From Cyprinodon diabolis (lineage: Eukaryota; Chordata; Actinopteri; Cyprinodontiformes; Cyprinodontidae): a stretch of 64,000 bases of DNA. A program made the translations under genes and the position numbers. The notes under the pieces are model-generated. The model made no database searches. It worked only from the letters and a program-made list of their open reading frames with translations, and was not told the DNA's origin. Shown here piece by piece: positions 33,490 through 46,700 of this stretch (position 1 is its first letter; every line of letters starts with the position of its first letter). The DNA lies in assembly GCA_030533445.1 (NCBI GenBank), contig CM060081.1:19885611-19949610 (forward strand), written 5' to 3'.

Positions 33490-34460
33490 AAGTCATAATG
33501 TTTCTCATTTTCTAAGCTGAAATGATGAATGATGTGAAAAGGCAAGACAAGACAAATTACAATTATTCCCTAAGATGTTTTTTTTCTTTCACATAATGAC
33601 CTTTGCAATATAAATGAGTCTGTTGGTGAATGGACAATATAAATAGGCTCTGCCTTGCCTTGTTGGAAAATCATGTTTATGACCTGTTCTCAGCTCAGGA
33701 ACTAGGACCCATACGATATCTGGTTGTTCAATAGGTTTGCCTAAATAAAAGATTTAGATATGACTGATCAAGATGTATCTGCAAAAAGGTCTGATGTTGC
33801 AGGGGCAGGTAATGAAAAGTGTTTGGAGCATGCTCTTGTTCTGAAGCCAGTTTGTTTCAGCCTTATCCAGTCTCATGTAGAAGGGCTGGTCCTATCACAG
33901 GTCATTTGCATTACAACAAGAACAGTTAGCAAGGTAGAGTGACTACACAAACTTGAAGAGGGGAGGGGGGCTTGCAGGAAAACTGGAATTCTCCGGGACA
34001 TCTAGAGTTAATTTTTTTAATGATCATTGAATAAACCTAACAGTAGGGTCCAGAGGAGCAATGGAATGGACTGTCCCCTGGTTTTCCTGAAGTGGGTTTG
34101 AACAGATCTGGTGGAAGTTTCCCCTTGCTCAGTGTGACACGAATAATTCCTTCCAAGGGGGGTAGAAGGACCAGGCTTATCCAGTGGATTAGGAGAGCAT
34201 CCAACCAGATAACAAAGGCAAGGCTTAGACTCAGAGAGATAAGGCAACGGTTAGACTCAGCTAATCTCAGTAAGACTAGAGTACCCAATACTGGCAAACA
34301 CTCTGGTGTCGAGGTGGTGACAGTCCACAGCTCAAGTACTCCTCTGGTAATGACCCAACATGCCGCAGGTTTGGAGGGAGGCCCAACGAGAACAGGGCAC
34401 CGCCTGGTGGTGGGGAGAGGAAGAACACAGAAAAACAACCCACACAAACTGGAACCCTAA
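33490..34460. other. unassigned DNA with an LTR-like terminus at 34042
   Basis: No supported gene. Read on the minus strand from 34042, TGTTAGGTTTATTCAAT is identical over 17 bases to the start of the LTR at 30529, but the following bases do not match. It may be a related LTR family or a diverged 5' LTR. The frames at 34037-34460 on both strands are unrecognised. Confidence 0.3.
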
Positions 34461-34466
34461 CAACTG

Positions 34467-35186
34467 TGTGTTTGGGATTATTTTCTTGCTGAAATATCCA
34501 CCCACATTTCATCTTCATCATCGTGGTAGATGGCAGTGCATTTTTATAAAAAATGTCATTCTAAATTTTTCCTTTCCTTTCATCCTTTCCTTCACTTATT
34601 TAAAGTTTGCCAGTACCATATACTGAAAACAGCTCCACGCCATGATGTTCCCACCACCAATCTTCACTGTTGGTAGGATTATTTAGGGGTGATGCACATT
34701 GCAATTTGAACTCCAGGATGTGTGTTATGGCTTTCAAAGAGTTGGAATCATCTGACCATACCATATTCTCCCAGTATTTCACAGGCTTGTCAACATGCTT
34801 TTCTTCAGCAATGGAGTCTTGCATGGTGAGCGTGCATACAGACCATGGCAGTTGAGGGCATTTCTTATTGTTTTCTCTGAAACAGTTGTACCTGCTAATT
34901 TCAGGTCTTTCTGAAGCTTGCCACACGTGGTCTTTGGCTCTTGGACAAATCTTCTGAGAATTCTTTTCACTCCTCTGTCAGAAATCTTATGAAGAGCACC
35001 TGGTCATGGTTGGTTTATGGCTATGTTCTTTCCAGTTCCAGATTATGGCCCCAACAGTGCTCACTAAGGTTTGATTTCTCTGTATATGTGAATTGCATGT
35101 ATTATTACATCTCTGCAATAGCACCTCTAGAAATATCTTAACTGAGAAAAATGGTGGCATGTGTACTATACTTATTTTACCCGCTG
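34467..35186 (-). pseudogene. Tc1-like transposon remnant
   Basis: The right end is a Tc1 terminus: on the minus strand CAGCGGGTAAAATAAGTATA from 35186, flanked by TA, with ATTTTTCTCAGTTAAGATAT further in. Transposase pieces follow: a helix-turn-helix with RRFVQEPKTTCGKLQKDLKL (34970-34785), YWENMVWSDDSN with the first aspartate region (about 34780-34730), and MKCGWIFQQENNPKH (34521-34470) where the usual second aspartate is changed to glutamate. The left end is lost. Confidence 0.7.
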
Positions 35187-35189
35187 TAT

Positions 35190-35810
35190 AACTTTAGGAA
35201 TACTGTAGATGTCCCAGAGCTGGATGATAGCCCAACACATTTGCTTTCATAAGCAGACCATTATTGTAGTTGCCATAAGATCCAACTTGGTAGTTTGTGT
35301 ATGAAACTTTTTTGAAAATTAATCAGTGAATAAAACTGATTAGTCAAAATGCACAAAAATTTGTATTGGAAGGTGAGAAAGAAAGAGGATAAGAAGTAAG
35401 GGAAAGAGATAGATACAAGACAGAGCACATGAAAAGAGGTAAAATAATAATTTGTTAATCACAATTTAACCTCTGATAGTAACACCTGCAAATTATTAAA
35501 CTAGAAATAAGAATATATGAATTATGAGCTACCATTACACAGATACAAAAATGTTGACCTAAGACCTGATAAATATGAAGCTATTTTTCATTTATTTTGT
35601 TGTATACCTTTAAGTGGGAGTTTGTTCTAAAGCCTGGGCTAATCAGGTTAGGTAAAAAAGATAAAAGTATATGTTTTTAACCTTTTTAAAACTATTATAT
35701 TGCTTGTAGTCCATTTTTTCATTGCATTCCCATATTGATGAATTAATTTTAACCTTGATTGAGCATATATTAACTAAAGCTTATGCAAGACAAAAGCTTA
35801 TTATATTAGC
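35190..35810. other. no recognisable gene
   Basis: AT-rich DNA without supported frames or recognised repeats. Confidence 0.4.
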
Positions 35811-35815
35811 TTATA

Positions 35816-37079
35816 AACTTCCTGGCCAAAAAAAAAGTTGCCACCAAAAAAAAAGGTCACTCACTCTAATACTTTGTTGGACCGCCTTTAGCTTTGATTA
35901 CGGCACGCATTCGCTGTGGCATTGTTTCGATAAGCTTCTGCAATGTAAAAAGATTTATTTCCATCCAGTGTGGCATTAATTTTTCACAAAGATCTTGCAT
36001 TGATGATGGTAGAGTCTGACCGCTGCGCAAAGCCCTCTCTAGCACATCCCAAAGATTCTCATTGGGGTTGAGGTCTGGACACTGTGGTGGCCAATCCATG
36101 TGTGAAAATGATGTGTCATGCTCCCTGAACCAGGCTTTCACAATTTGAGCCCGATAAATCCTGGCATTGTCATCTTGGAATATGCCTGTGCCATTAGGGA
36201 AGAAAAAGTCCTTTGATGGAATAATCTGGTCATTCAGTATATTCAGGTAGTCAGTTGACCTCATTCTTTGAGTACATACTGTTGCTGAACCTAGACCTGA
36301 CCAACTGCAGCAACCCCAGATCATAACACCGCGCCCACAGGCTTGTACAGTAGGCACTAGGTATGGTGGGTGCATCACTTCACCCGCCTCTCTTCTTACC
36401 CTGATTCTCCCATCACTCTGGAACAGGGTAAATCTGGACTAATCAGACCACATGACCTTCTTCCATTGCTCCACAGTCCAATCTTTATGCTCCCTAGCAA
36501 ACTGAAGCCTTTCTTTCCAGTTAGCCTCACTGATTAGTTGTTTCTTATGGCTACACAGCTGTTCAGTCCCAATCCCTTGAGTTCCCTTCGCATTGTGCAT
36601 GTGGAAATGCTCTCACTTTCAGTATTAAACATAGCCCTGAGTTCTACTGTTGTTTTTCTTCGATTCGATCTCATCACACGTTTAAGTGATCGCCGATCAC
36701 GATCATTCAGGATTTTTTTCCGGCCACATTTCTTCCTTGAAGATGATGTGTCCCCACTATCCTTCCAGTTTTTAATAATGCGTTGGACAGTTCTTAACCC
36801 AATATAATAGTTTCTGTTATCTCTTTAGATGTTTTCTCTGCTTGATGCATGCCAATGATTTGACCCTTCTCAAACAGACTAACATCTTTTCCACGACCAC
36901 GGGATGTGTCTTTCGACATGGTTGTTTAGGAAATGAGGTGCAAGTCATTGCACCAGTTGGGGTTAAATAACTTGTTGCCAGCTGAAAGATAATCGCCCAT
37001 GCAGTAATTATCCAATAGGAGGCTTGTACCTATTTGCTTAGTTGAATCCAGGTGGCGACTTTTTTTTGGCCAGGCAGTG
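35816..37079 (-). mobile_element. Tc1/mariner element with DD36E-type spacing
   Basis: The right end reads, on the minus strand, CACTGCCTGGCCAAAAAAAA and GTCGCCACC; the left end reads CCTGGCCAAAAAAAAAGTTG. Both are flanked by TA (35814-35815 and 37080-37081). Length is 1264 bp. The left end has drifted at its outermost bases. Confidence 0.85.
35866..36921 (-). pseudogene. DD36E-type transposase, frameshifted
   Basis: The likely start is the ATG near 36919 (MSKDTSRGRGKDVSLFEKGQ), an N-terminal helix-turn-helix region that soon meets a stop. The C-terminal part (36378-35869) is open for 170 codons. It has the second aspartate in [11 protein letters not shown] and the glutamate in [14 protein letters not shown], where the usual isoleucine before Glu is Asn. 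Counting from the second Asp of QDD, 36 residues separate it from Glu, against 34 in the Tc1 copy at 14.4 kb. That spacing is the mark of the DD36E (Incomer-like) group, as far as I recall it. Frame breaks in 36380-36830 make it inactive. Confidence 0.75.
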
Positions 37080-37167
37080 TATTTAGTGATAATCCGACTT
37101 AAAAAAACATGCAATAATGTATTTTTTTCCCCTGTCATTACTTAGTGTGTGAGAAACCGTATTGTGA

Positions 37168-37188
37168 TTTCCCCCCCCCCCCCCCCTT
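37168..37188. repeat. poly(C) run
   Basis: A run of about 17 C in otherwise AT-rich DNA; also a likely site of length error. Confidence 0.9.
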
Positions 37189-37189
37189 C

Positions 37190-40100
37190 ATTCACAAATC
37201 AGCAACAATTTAGATATAATTATAGAAAAAGGATGGATATTTTTTTTGTTTTGTTTAAAGGAGTTTTTATTGATTTTTGAACTAAGATTTATACTATTTT
37301 GGGTAATAGTTGTCCTTTTCCAATCTTACACTACAAACTACACTTGTAGCGCACACTATCAAAACTGAGGAGAAGTAAAGAAAAACATCTGTAGAAATGT
37401 CTTATATTATTAAATGCGCCTTACCCAGCAAATGTGTTTCAGAAAAGCGACACTTTTAGTTGCTTATAGTTAATCATGAATGGTTAGGAAGCAAATAGAC
37501 CTTTCTCAGAGAAATGTAAACTGGAAAGGCTAAATGCAGCTCAGTCATCACACATGGCCTTTTCTGCAGATGTTGATATCTTCAGATGTACGGTAAGTGC
37601 TTCTGAGAGAGAACCAATGGCACCGTTCATCTAAATTTGCCAGGAAGGAAGGATCATGAGGATTCTAATTGGTATGATTCACTCAACTACCGAGCAAAAT
37701 TACCAGCTGGCTTTTGTACATCTGTGCGGGCTGCTACTGATGCCTTTTTTTTACCTGTGCAACATTGAATGTCAGCCCTGAGCTATAAAGATGTTCTCTC
37801 TGTTTTATCACGCCATGCACCCCAGCCAAGCTGGGACCTTTTTTATGGCAGCATGCCATCCCACAAACCACTTGCCAGAAGAGTGGTTTTGTGCACTCCA
37901 TTGGTTTGGGTTATAGACAAAAATCACAGAGAACAATGCATTCTTTATTAAAGATTTCTCGCAGGAATCTGAGTGGATGTCACTAAAACTTAATAACTTT
38001 TCTGTCAAAGGTAAGACATTATGTATATAACAACCCATCTAGCTACATGTTTGTGCCTAGGGCGTCACTGCTCTCTCTCTCTCTCTCTTGCTCTCTCTTG
38101 GCTGAGAAAATACAGTTCTCCTTGGCTTACTATGTGAAGCTTCAGCAAGAAAATAATTTTTAAGAGATTTTAAATTCATTTTGTGTCAGCTACCTTCTGT
38201 GCAGAGGAAAGATCTTAGTTTTTTTATGACAGAGGGAACTAGAAACAAAAGAATAAACATTGTTTTTGTAAACACAAGAGTGAATCCAGCTAATTCAAAA
38301 GTGTTTCTTTATCTCAATCAAAGCAGGAAAAATTTAAAAAGGAGGAGCTCACAACTGAATAATTAGCCAGTTATTTAGTGTAGCACTGTGTTGTCTGTTA
38401 TGATAAAAATAAAATCAATCTATTTCTTTTGAACTCATCTTTAGATTGTTGCATGTAGCTTTAGCAGTGACTTTTAGCATTATCATTCAATGCCCTGTCC
38501 ACTCAGTCTATAAAACAGGTGCAGGTAATATCTGTCAAAACAGTATTAATCTCCATTAGAGCAGCTTAATGGAAAGTTTGACTATGCTTAAAACAGCACA
38601 TTTCTCAGTTAGGAAAGCAAACGAAACACCAGAGTCAAAGCTCAGCTGCTTGTTCTGGCTTGGGTGTAATTGCTGCAGCACAGCCCAAATACTCGGTGGT
38701 TAAAAAGACTTGAAGGGGACAGTGTGTCTGTAGCTAGTAAAATAAAAAACGCTAAAGGCTAAACACTACAGCAAACATTCAGTTGCAGACCTACAGTATT
38801 CTGAGCATTTGCCTGGTATGGCTTTAAGCTTTACCTCCAGGGAGCTTCGAAGGTGATGGCAGCAGAGAAATAAATAAGGATGTCTCTGGAGACATTTGCA
38901 CCTCCACTAGAAGCGACTTGAGCTTTCTGTCAAAGTTTTTTTTTACATACTGTATCTGTTTGCTCCTCTGTCCTTGCTGTTGTTTATATAACATTGTTTT
39001 GCAGGAGTGTTGCAGTATATACTATACTTAGATTACTTTGTAAAATCAAATGTAGGTTTAACAATGGGGAATAAAGTAGTCTAAAAGATTATATTAGTGT
39101 AGTTAATAGTCTGTCACTATACAGCCAGTGGAGATGGTTTTGCATTGTATTCAGAGTATCATATTGTTTATGAACACATGCCTTACAGGCTGTGTGTTAC
39201 AAAAACAAATGAAAGTTTGAATCAAGCAAAAATCATTTTCAAACAGATAACTCTGCACATATACCGAATAAATTTACCCCAACTTCCTTTCAAAACATAA
39301 GAGTTTAGTAACAAAATCATTGAGTTCCAAGTCAAACATTTCAGTTAAAAACTCTTGACTATACTAGTGAAGCTCCACTAAACTAAGCTACTACATACAG
39401 CGTTGAAGGAAAAACATAATCAATGAGATGGTGCAACGATATCACAGTTTAAAATGGGTTTTATATTTGAGAACCAAAGCATAATCTGAGGTGTTTGGGA
39501 TGTGGTCAAATTAGCTTTTTAACTACCCTAGAGCAACTAGAATGATTTCCAACCATTTCACGATGCAAATCCAAGTGGTGAATAAAACATTATTTAGCAA
39601 ATAATATATTATCAATTTTTTTTTAATTATTAGAAATCCACAACATTTATTTATCCGATTCCTTTTTAAGTGAGCTAGCAGATAGCAGACAAGAGGATTT
39701 CCATTAAATTACTTTTGGACATAATTTGGTAATCAAAATGTAAGGAGCATATGAGAAAACAAGTGAATGTTATATCAGTGTTTAAACCCTTAGTGAAATT
39801 AAAGCTTGTACTAGCTTTATAACAACAGCTAAGACATGTTGGCATAGGGCACCAAAAAGGAATATTGTTTAAATCTGTCACTATTTGTGCCAGACCTGCA
39901 AACGTCTGCTGATCTGTGTGTGGAAGGCTTGAGTTTCCTTGACCATTTTTTGTTAGCATTGTAGGCCCGCAGCAAGGGAGTTCTTTTGTTTCAGCTAGCC
40001 ACATTTCAAGGGAAGCTCTTCCTTTTTTCTTGAGGCTCTCACCTCCAGTCTGTATCTGAATCTTCTGAAACTTTTGAAATTTTGCAATCAGTCTGTGTTT

Positions 40101-40550
40101 TGTAGCAATTTGGTTTTGAATGTTGGCCATCATGACTTAAGGCTGGGTTCCACTGGTGGCTTACGGCTTCTTAATCTACAATTTAATTGTTTTCCATGCC
40201 ACACTGACTGCGAATAGAGGCTCCGTCAGCGCAGGGTGGGCAGATCTGGACAGGTCTGTTCTGATTTTTTCAACTTCTTTTTCTTGGCCACAAAAATTGA
40301 AACGATTTTCCACATTTGATTGGGACAGATTATAAAATTTTTAGTTTTTACAAAGAAACGGCACGCCTATAAAGCAAAACCCCACTTAAGGAGTCTGTGC
40401 AACAGAAAGATCAGGTCAGGCAAATAGGCAGGAAATCTGGAATCAGAATGCTGGAATGAATCTCACCAATGGCTCAAAATAATCTGGCACTGATATTCAG
40501 TCTGAAGTCTGGCTAACTTCCATATACACATATTAAATTAACCTCTTCCA
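37190..40550. other. repeat-poor DNA without recognisable gene
   Basis: No supported coding frame. A short (CT)n tract lies at 38070-38100. The longest open frame (40133-39675, minus) has no recognisable domain and no splice context. Confidence 0.45.
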
Positions 40551-40554
40551 TATA

Positions 40555-40762
40555 ATATACAGAAAAAGTGCATAACCACTAGTGAAAATCTAATATAAAG
40601 TAGTGAAAACATTTACCTCTCATATAACCTACTCAAAAGCTCTCATACAAAGTACTGAAAATTGTTCATATAAACTGGTGAAAAGCCTTGCCATTCATAC
40701 ACACTACTGAAAAGCCTTCATACTACTGAAAAGCCTTCATATATAGTACTGAGAAGCTATTT
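40555..40762. repeat. degenerate minisatellite
   Basis: A loose unit of about 35 bp with TAGTGAAAA or TACTGAAAAGCCTTCATA recurs six or seven times, the last copies being the cleanest. Confidence 0.65.
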
Positions 40763-40884
40763 GCGGATTTCAGTTGAAACGGATAGCATTTCAGCATCAC
40801 AGGATTTGTGACTTTCCAGGAAACACTGTATGTATTTATATTGTAAGGTACATTGTTACATGTAATATCTGAACAAATATTTGT

Positions 40885-41035
40885 AAATAGCTGGTGAAGA
40901 TTCTCAGTCATCCAGGTCACAGTCATTCCAGAAAAAGTTGAAAACAAACCACTGGACTTTTTTTTTCCAAGTTTGAAGACGTTTTGTTTCCCACCTCTTT
41001 CTCATTTCAAAATAAGCTTTCTGGATGGAGAGTGA
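40885..41035. repeat. dispersed repeat, shared with 49850-50215
   Basis: TCTCAGTCATCCAGGTCA, AGTCATTCC, then CCACTGGACTT, TTTGAAGACGTTT and CACCTCTTTCTC occur here once and in the arms of the hairpin at 49.8-50.2 kb. The family is not recognised. Confidence 0.6.
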
Positions 41036-41249
41036 AATGTCTTAAATCTTGAAAAACGTTTTTAGAATATTTTTAAATTGTTAGATAAACAACAGAGAAT
41101 ACATTCCATTAAGGTCTTTAAATTAACAGTCATATTTATTTAATCATTTTCGATTTCAAAATATCATATAATAAATGTTTCAAATGTAAAATTTCACCAA
41201 ATCCACAGGGTTTGTTGTTACCGGGCCCTCTAGGGCACATGGTGATCTT

Positions 41250-41362
41250 TTTTTTTTTTTGCGTTACCTCGCAACACTTTTGCGATCCCTCGCAAATACT
41301 TTTGTGTTCCCTTGCAATACTTTTGCGTTCCCTCGCAAATACTTTTGCATTCCCTTGCAATA
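41250..41362. repeat. 22-bp tandem repeat
   Basis: About five copies of ACTTTTGCGTTCCCTCGCAA with small changes. The unit contains TTGCG and CGCAA, so single units can pair with themselves. Confidence 0.85.
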
Positions 41363-41619
41363 TGGAGCCAGACAACAATGGTGCAGACAAACTTGTGTGT
41401 GAGTTGTGTCAATTTTTATACCGCGATGAAGTTGGTTTGAAGCGTGCAAGTTTAGGTTTCTCCAGCCAGCAAAACTTTAATAAACCTGAGTGTATAGGGT
41501 TCCTTAGAAAGATCTCTTGGGGCAGCAGAAACAGAGCCAGTGAGTCATATAATAATGAGAAGCCTATGCTGAAGAATGCTCTGAGGCCCCTTAGCTGATT
41601 GTGGAAAGAACAATGTTGC

Positions 41620-42795
41620 ACAAGTTGCTCTGCCTACTGTTAGACAATTATTTCACAGTATATTACGTACTAACATATCTTTTTTCTTCCCTTTTTAACA
41701 TTACTTTCTTCAGTACTTTTATAGCAATAGCATGAATTATATCAGGCTATAGTATTCAAATGTATTTCCTCTCACCCTATTCAATTTGTTTTTATTTCAT
41801 TCTAAATCTAGGTACTGCTGTCTAGTGTGACATCCACTTATGGCAAAACAGAGATACTGGTCTATGGGCATATCATAGATTTATCACTGCACTACCAGCA
41901 GATATACTGACATGTTTTTAGAGGTGAGGAAAGCAGGAGCATTTAGCTGTAATTCCTGTCTGCAAAGGCTTCTGAGATTCTGTAATAAAAAGCTGCATAC
42001 CAGTGCTGACAAGAAGCGAGGTCTCTGCACCTCATTCCTGGACAGGAACATTCATCCTTTCTGAAACATGTCCACATCAGAGCAGCACACCATTACTCAG
42101 GAGGGGCAAAGGTGGCTTAGACTTATCATCAATGCACCATTAACCTTTAATGAACTGGGTCCTTTTCTAGACAAAACTGTTCAGGTAGTCCTCTTTGCTA
42201 GATGCCTGCTCTAAGCCTGCTGGCCTTGTCAAAAAAAATTCTGGTTGAAGGTTAAATCAGTCATAAGATAGAAATTATTATTTTTTTTTACTTTTAATGC
42301 CTTCAAGTTGTATTCTTATACATTCCAGAATTTCCACGCTGTTGGACAATAAATGTATTGTCTAACAGTGTGAAAATGACAGCATGTTGGCTTGTTTTAA
42401 AATAAAAGCGTTTCACCACGCTGGAATGGCCCTCATTGACAAAGATAAGGTAATATTTAATACATGAAACAACTTATGCTAATTATATCACTGCTAATTA
42501 AGATATACTGTTTTAATCCATGTGTTACAGTCTATTGCACAGGTTATTGCTCTCCACAAATAAACTTGCTAAAAATATGTTATGTAAAAAAACAAAAAAA
42601 AACTATTTGAACTATTTTCCTATCCTACTTTTGCTGAAATAGAGCCAAATTCATGTCTGGGTTGATTTTACACAATATACTTGGACCTTGTTTTGACCTG
42701 ACATAAGGTGCTTGTTTCTAATCCCAAAAATGCTTTAAGGTTCTAAAAAGGAGTGATTATAATAAAGTTATATAACTCTGTCTCCTAATAATACT
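41620..42795. other. no recognisable gene
   Basis: AT-rich DNA. The repeated phrase TTGGACAATAAATGTATTGTC with a nearby TGTCTAACAGTGTGAAAA (42340-42385) forms a small inverted pair; nothing else was recognised. Confidence 0.4.
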
Positions 42796-42797
42796 GT

Positions 42798-42966
42798 CTC
42801 CTTGAACCCCAGTTGGCCTCAGCAGATGGCCGCTCACACTGAGTCTGGTTCTGCTGGAGGTTCCTTCCTGTTAAAAGGGAGTTTTTCCTCTCCACTGTCG
42901 CTACAAGTGCCTTGAGATGACATGTCATGTGATTTGGCACTAAATAAATAAACTGAATTGAATTAA
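42798..42966 (+). mobile_element. L2/Maui-type LINE 3' end
   Basis: TGTCTCCTTGAACCCCAGT, then CAGCAGATGGCCGCTC, TTCCTGTTAAAAGGGAGTTT and an AATAAACTGAATTGAATT end match 795-1085. A 5'-truncated copy without coding sequence. Confidence 0.75.
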
Positions 42967-43015
42967 AAACATACATGAAAACATATTCCTCTCACCAGAG
43001 ATGCTGATTATTTAT

Positions 43016-43755
43016 CAGTGGTGTCAAAAGTACACACATTTGTTACTTAAGTAGCAGTATAGATACTGCAGTTTAAAAACACTCAGGTAAAAGTTGAAGT
43101 ATCAACTTGATCTCTTTACTCAAGTAAAAGTTAAAAAGTATGTGCTCCAAAAACTACTTAAAGTATAAAAGTATAAAGTAATCTTAAAAAAAAAAAATCC
43201 AGATGCCACTATATGAACTAAAAGCTAAATTTTTTGACTATTTCGAAAAATTCTTTGAGATAGGGCCAAGGATGAGGGAGGTCTTGTTGGTCTCTGTCTC
43301 CATCTCCCGATACGCTCTTGCTCGTGTCCGACCTTTCAGACATTTCAACATCTTTTTCTGAATCTGACATTGTAGCATGGCATAGGCAATTCACGTTTGC
43401 TGTTTGAAGAACACCTCCTTGCTTCTGATGATTTCCTTTAGCTAACCAATGAGTGTTTAGGTTATATGACTCATCCAATGACACTAGTTTTCACTAGATG
43501 TGGATGACGCCAATGTTCTGCATTGGATGGTGCACATGACATGAAATTAAAATATAAACATTAAACCAAAGCCAAGAGTAGGGAGTAACGTTTGTTTTAA
43601 AAATGTAAGGAATAGAAAGTACAGATACTTCTGTGAAAATGTAATGAGTAGAGGTCAGAAGTAGGAAGAAAAATAAGTAATGAAGTAAAGTATAGATACC
43701 TCAAAAGTGTACTTAAGTACAGTTAGTATTTGTACTTCGTTTCTTGACACCTCTG
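43016..43755. mobile_element. hAT MITE with exact target duplication
   Basis: The termini are CAGTGGTGTCAAAAGTACAC and GTTTCTTGACACCTCTG, flanked by TTATTTAT at 43008-43015 and 43756-43763. Length is 740 bp. It shares its whole layout with 18496-19237 (inverted) and in part with 21037-21126 and 27096-27259. There is no transposase inside. The ends carry several ACTTAAGTA and AGTATAGATAC repeats. Confidence 0.92.
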
Positions 43756-43763
43756 TTATTTAT

Positions 43764-46700
43764 AAACAAAATCCATCCATCTACAGTAGCAGCCATTTAA
43801 AATGTCCCTTCGCAGTCAAACGCCAGCTGAATGGCAACCCTCTTCCCTGCAACTTCCTGTAAAATCCCCTCCAACTTCCAGCCACTGGAGTGACCCTCCT
43901 TCTCCTGGATGTGCAGATTTTTTTACTCCGGCTCCACCCTTTCACTGAATTACAGAGTCTGACCAGGAGATGATGGTTCTCTTTAGATCTTAATGTACAC
44001 AAATCATAACAGAAAGAATATTTTAGTACAAAGATTGATGCTTAAAAAGGAATTGTAGGGGACCAGACAGGGCCCACCAAAGAAAGTGTGGAAATTTTGA
44101 ATGGCTACTAAGGAATGTGCAGGAGGTCTTAGTATCTACATTTAGTATGAGCCATTGAGGCCAGATAAACTTTTAACAAAAGCAAATCTAACATGCAGAA
44201 TGCTGCTAGCTTAACTTGGCTGTAAACATTTTTCTCTAACTGACCAACAAGAGGACAGGAAATGCTGACAGGCAGACAGGTGAAAATCTGAAAACTGATT
44301 GTTTAAAGAAAATGGTCTAATATTGTTAAGGTGTCATCAGCCAGCACTGCTGATACTGAAGGCCCTGTGCAGATTTGATTTACATAGCAACGCAACAACA
44401 ACGAATCTGATTGGATAAAAAATATAGGAAACACATAAACGTAATGGAAGCAGCGCAGCCAAGAGAAATGGATTGTTTGGAATAAATTAAATTAATCAGA
44501 AGAAAATTTCAGTTTAGGTTATGAATTTAGGTTAGTGTTTCTTATTGATTTTAGGACAGCAGCAAAGGCTTTGAAAGCTCTTACCGCCCACCACTGTTTT
44601 CTCCCCCAGTAATGTTATTGAGGCTACAACAGACTATGGCAGGTCATTTTGACGTCCATTAGTTTGACTGAATAAATATTTCTGCTATCTGAACATTTGA
44701 AATCATAGTATGAGAGTGAAGGTGAGTGTGATGGATCTTCCCAGCTTTCATGCCCATGGCCACGACCATCAAACTTAATATCAGACATGATGCAGAATCT
44801 GCTGCAACTGAAAAACTTTCTTCCTTTTCATTTTTTTCTTTTGGCGGGCGGTAAACAGCAGCTAGGTTATTACCGCAATCAAAGAAATCTTTTTCTACAT
44901 GCCGGTTGCCCTCAGGGGCATTGCTGCCCCCCCTCAGGACACTTGCTTGTGCATCATTTAATGGGCATTATGCTGTCGTGTGTTATGCATAAGTTCGGCT
45001 GTCGTTGGACATAAGCTCTGGATTCATTTTGAATACTCTATGTATAAGCCCAAAATTGAAAAAAAAAATACATAGAAAGTTCAACATATGCCAGCGTTTT
45101 AGAAGATTCTGGGACATCAGGCATAGGCTGGCTAAATCGTCAAGGTTAGAATCTTAAAAAGTTTTAAAGTTTCTTCTTTATCTTCAATTTCATTTCTGTT
45201 AACAATCACCTTCTGATAAGCTTGAGAATTCACCTCATATGAAATTGGATTATATGAAATTGGGATGGTAATTACGCTGATTTACATTTCTCTGTTACGC
45301 ACAGCTGGAAAGCGGCAGGTTCACAAGGATAATTTTATAATCATTTACTGAATTAAAAAATGTTTTTTTTTTTTTTATCTGATGTGGCACATTTGTAAGG
45401 GACCATAGCAGGAGAGAAACGTAGGAGAAAGGTGTTTCGTTTCTATTGTAGAGCTACTGTGTGTGTAGTCACCACTCTGAAGCACATTCATACGTGAGCT
45501 TTTTGCCTTTTGGCTTTTCCTTTGGCTTTACAAATCCAAGCCATGTCTCTTCTGTTTTCACATAAAAATGAATTACAAAGGTTGTTCTCTGGATGTACTT
45601 TCAATGTTACAAAGATTTGAAACTTCCACAACCAGCTCAGTGTTCTCGGTATCGCCATTGTTTAAAAATACCGCCTGTGCATCTGTTTTTCAGCTGCTGC
45701 TGCATCTTTTTTTTTTTTTGACAACTTGGTAAAAAGACAACTGCTTAATGATTATAATGGTTTTGATGCAAATAATCATTCTTTTAAAAAAAATATTTTT
45801 TTACAGTGATTATTTTCTAAAATCTCACCTGGAATAGCAAAAAAAAATTAATTGCTGTTAATTTTGTTGAAAAAAGTGGTCAAACAGGATAAGGTCAAAA
45901 TAGGTTTACAGAATTTAACACACTAAGTCATAATAAATTAGAATATCTTTTAAGGTTGAGGATGACACTTTCCTTTTACTCACTAATGAGGTGTGCAAAT
46001 GTTTATAAAGGGCATTATTACAAAACAGCAGTGTGCTTTGCTCCAGTTTCTTCTTGTCTTGTCCCTCTGCTTTCACAGCATACTGAATCAACTGAGTCTG
46101 ATTTCCCTCTATGTGAATAAACAGATCTATAGGTGAGTCTCATATCTTCAATCCAACAGGCTCAGTGAAGCCCCACCACCTGGGACTCCACACCAATCAT
46201 CCCTGATGGTGCACAACACGAATCAACCCCCATGCTCTTGGTGCACACACAACCCCTTGGTGGGACCCGGGACTTGCCTTTTTATTTAAATGTGATAAAT
46301 ATTTAATTTGTGAACGTGTTGTGAAAGATCACAGAAGCATGCACAAAGGGCCAAGTGCTGAATATGCAACGCTCTGATAAATATTTCAGCACTCCATTTC
46401 CCCATTCCTTGGTTGACTCGCCAGGAACCTGGAGCGGATCCTGGTGAGAATTAAACATGTTTTCCTTGCAATATTTATTCTGGAAAAACAGACAGAACTT
46501 TGCTGATTTGGTGATTTCAGGAAATCTATGTGAAACAGCCCTTATCTTTTTTTTCCAATTTAATGATCTGACTTTAATGACACAATATATCTTTCAAGGT
46601 CTCTCTCATTTGGCTTTACAGAGTATCACTTGACTAATAACACCAATAAACTGCCTAATAGCATTACATGTCTTCGCTGCTCAGCTCTAATAAATAGCAT

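Noticed and set aside
33490..34042. Intact 5' LTR of the provirus
   Set aside because: Only the first 17 bases match the 3' LTR; the rest is unrelated as far as can be seen.
39675..40133. 152-codon minus-strand frame as a gene
   Set aside because: No domain, no splice or promoter context, and its composition equals the surrounding AT-rich DNA.
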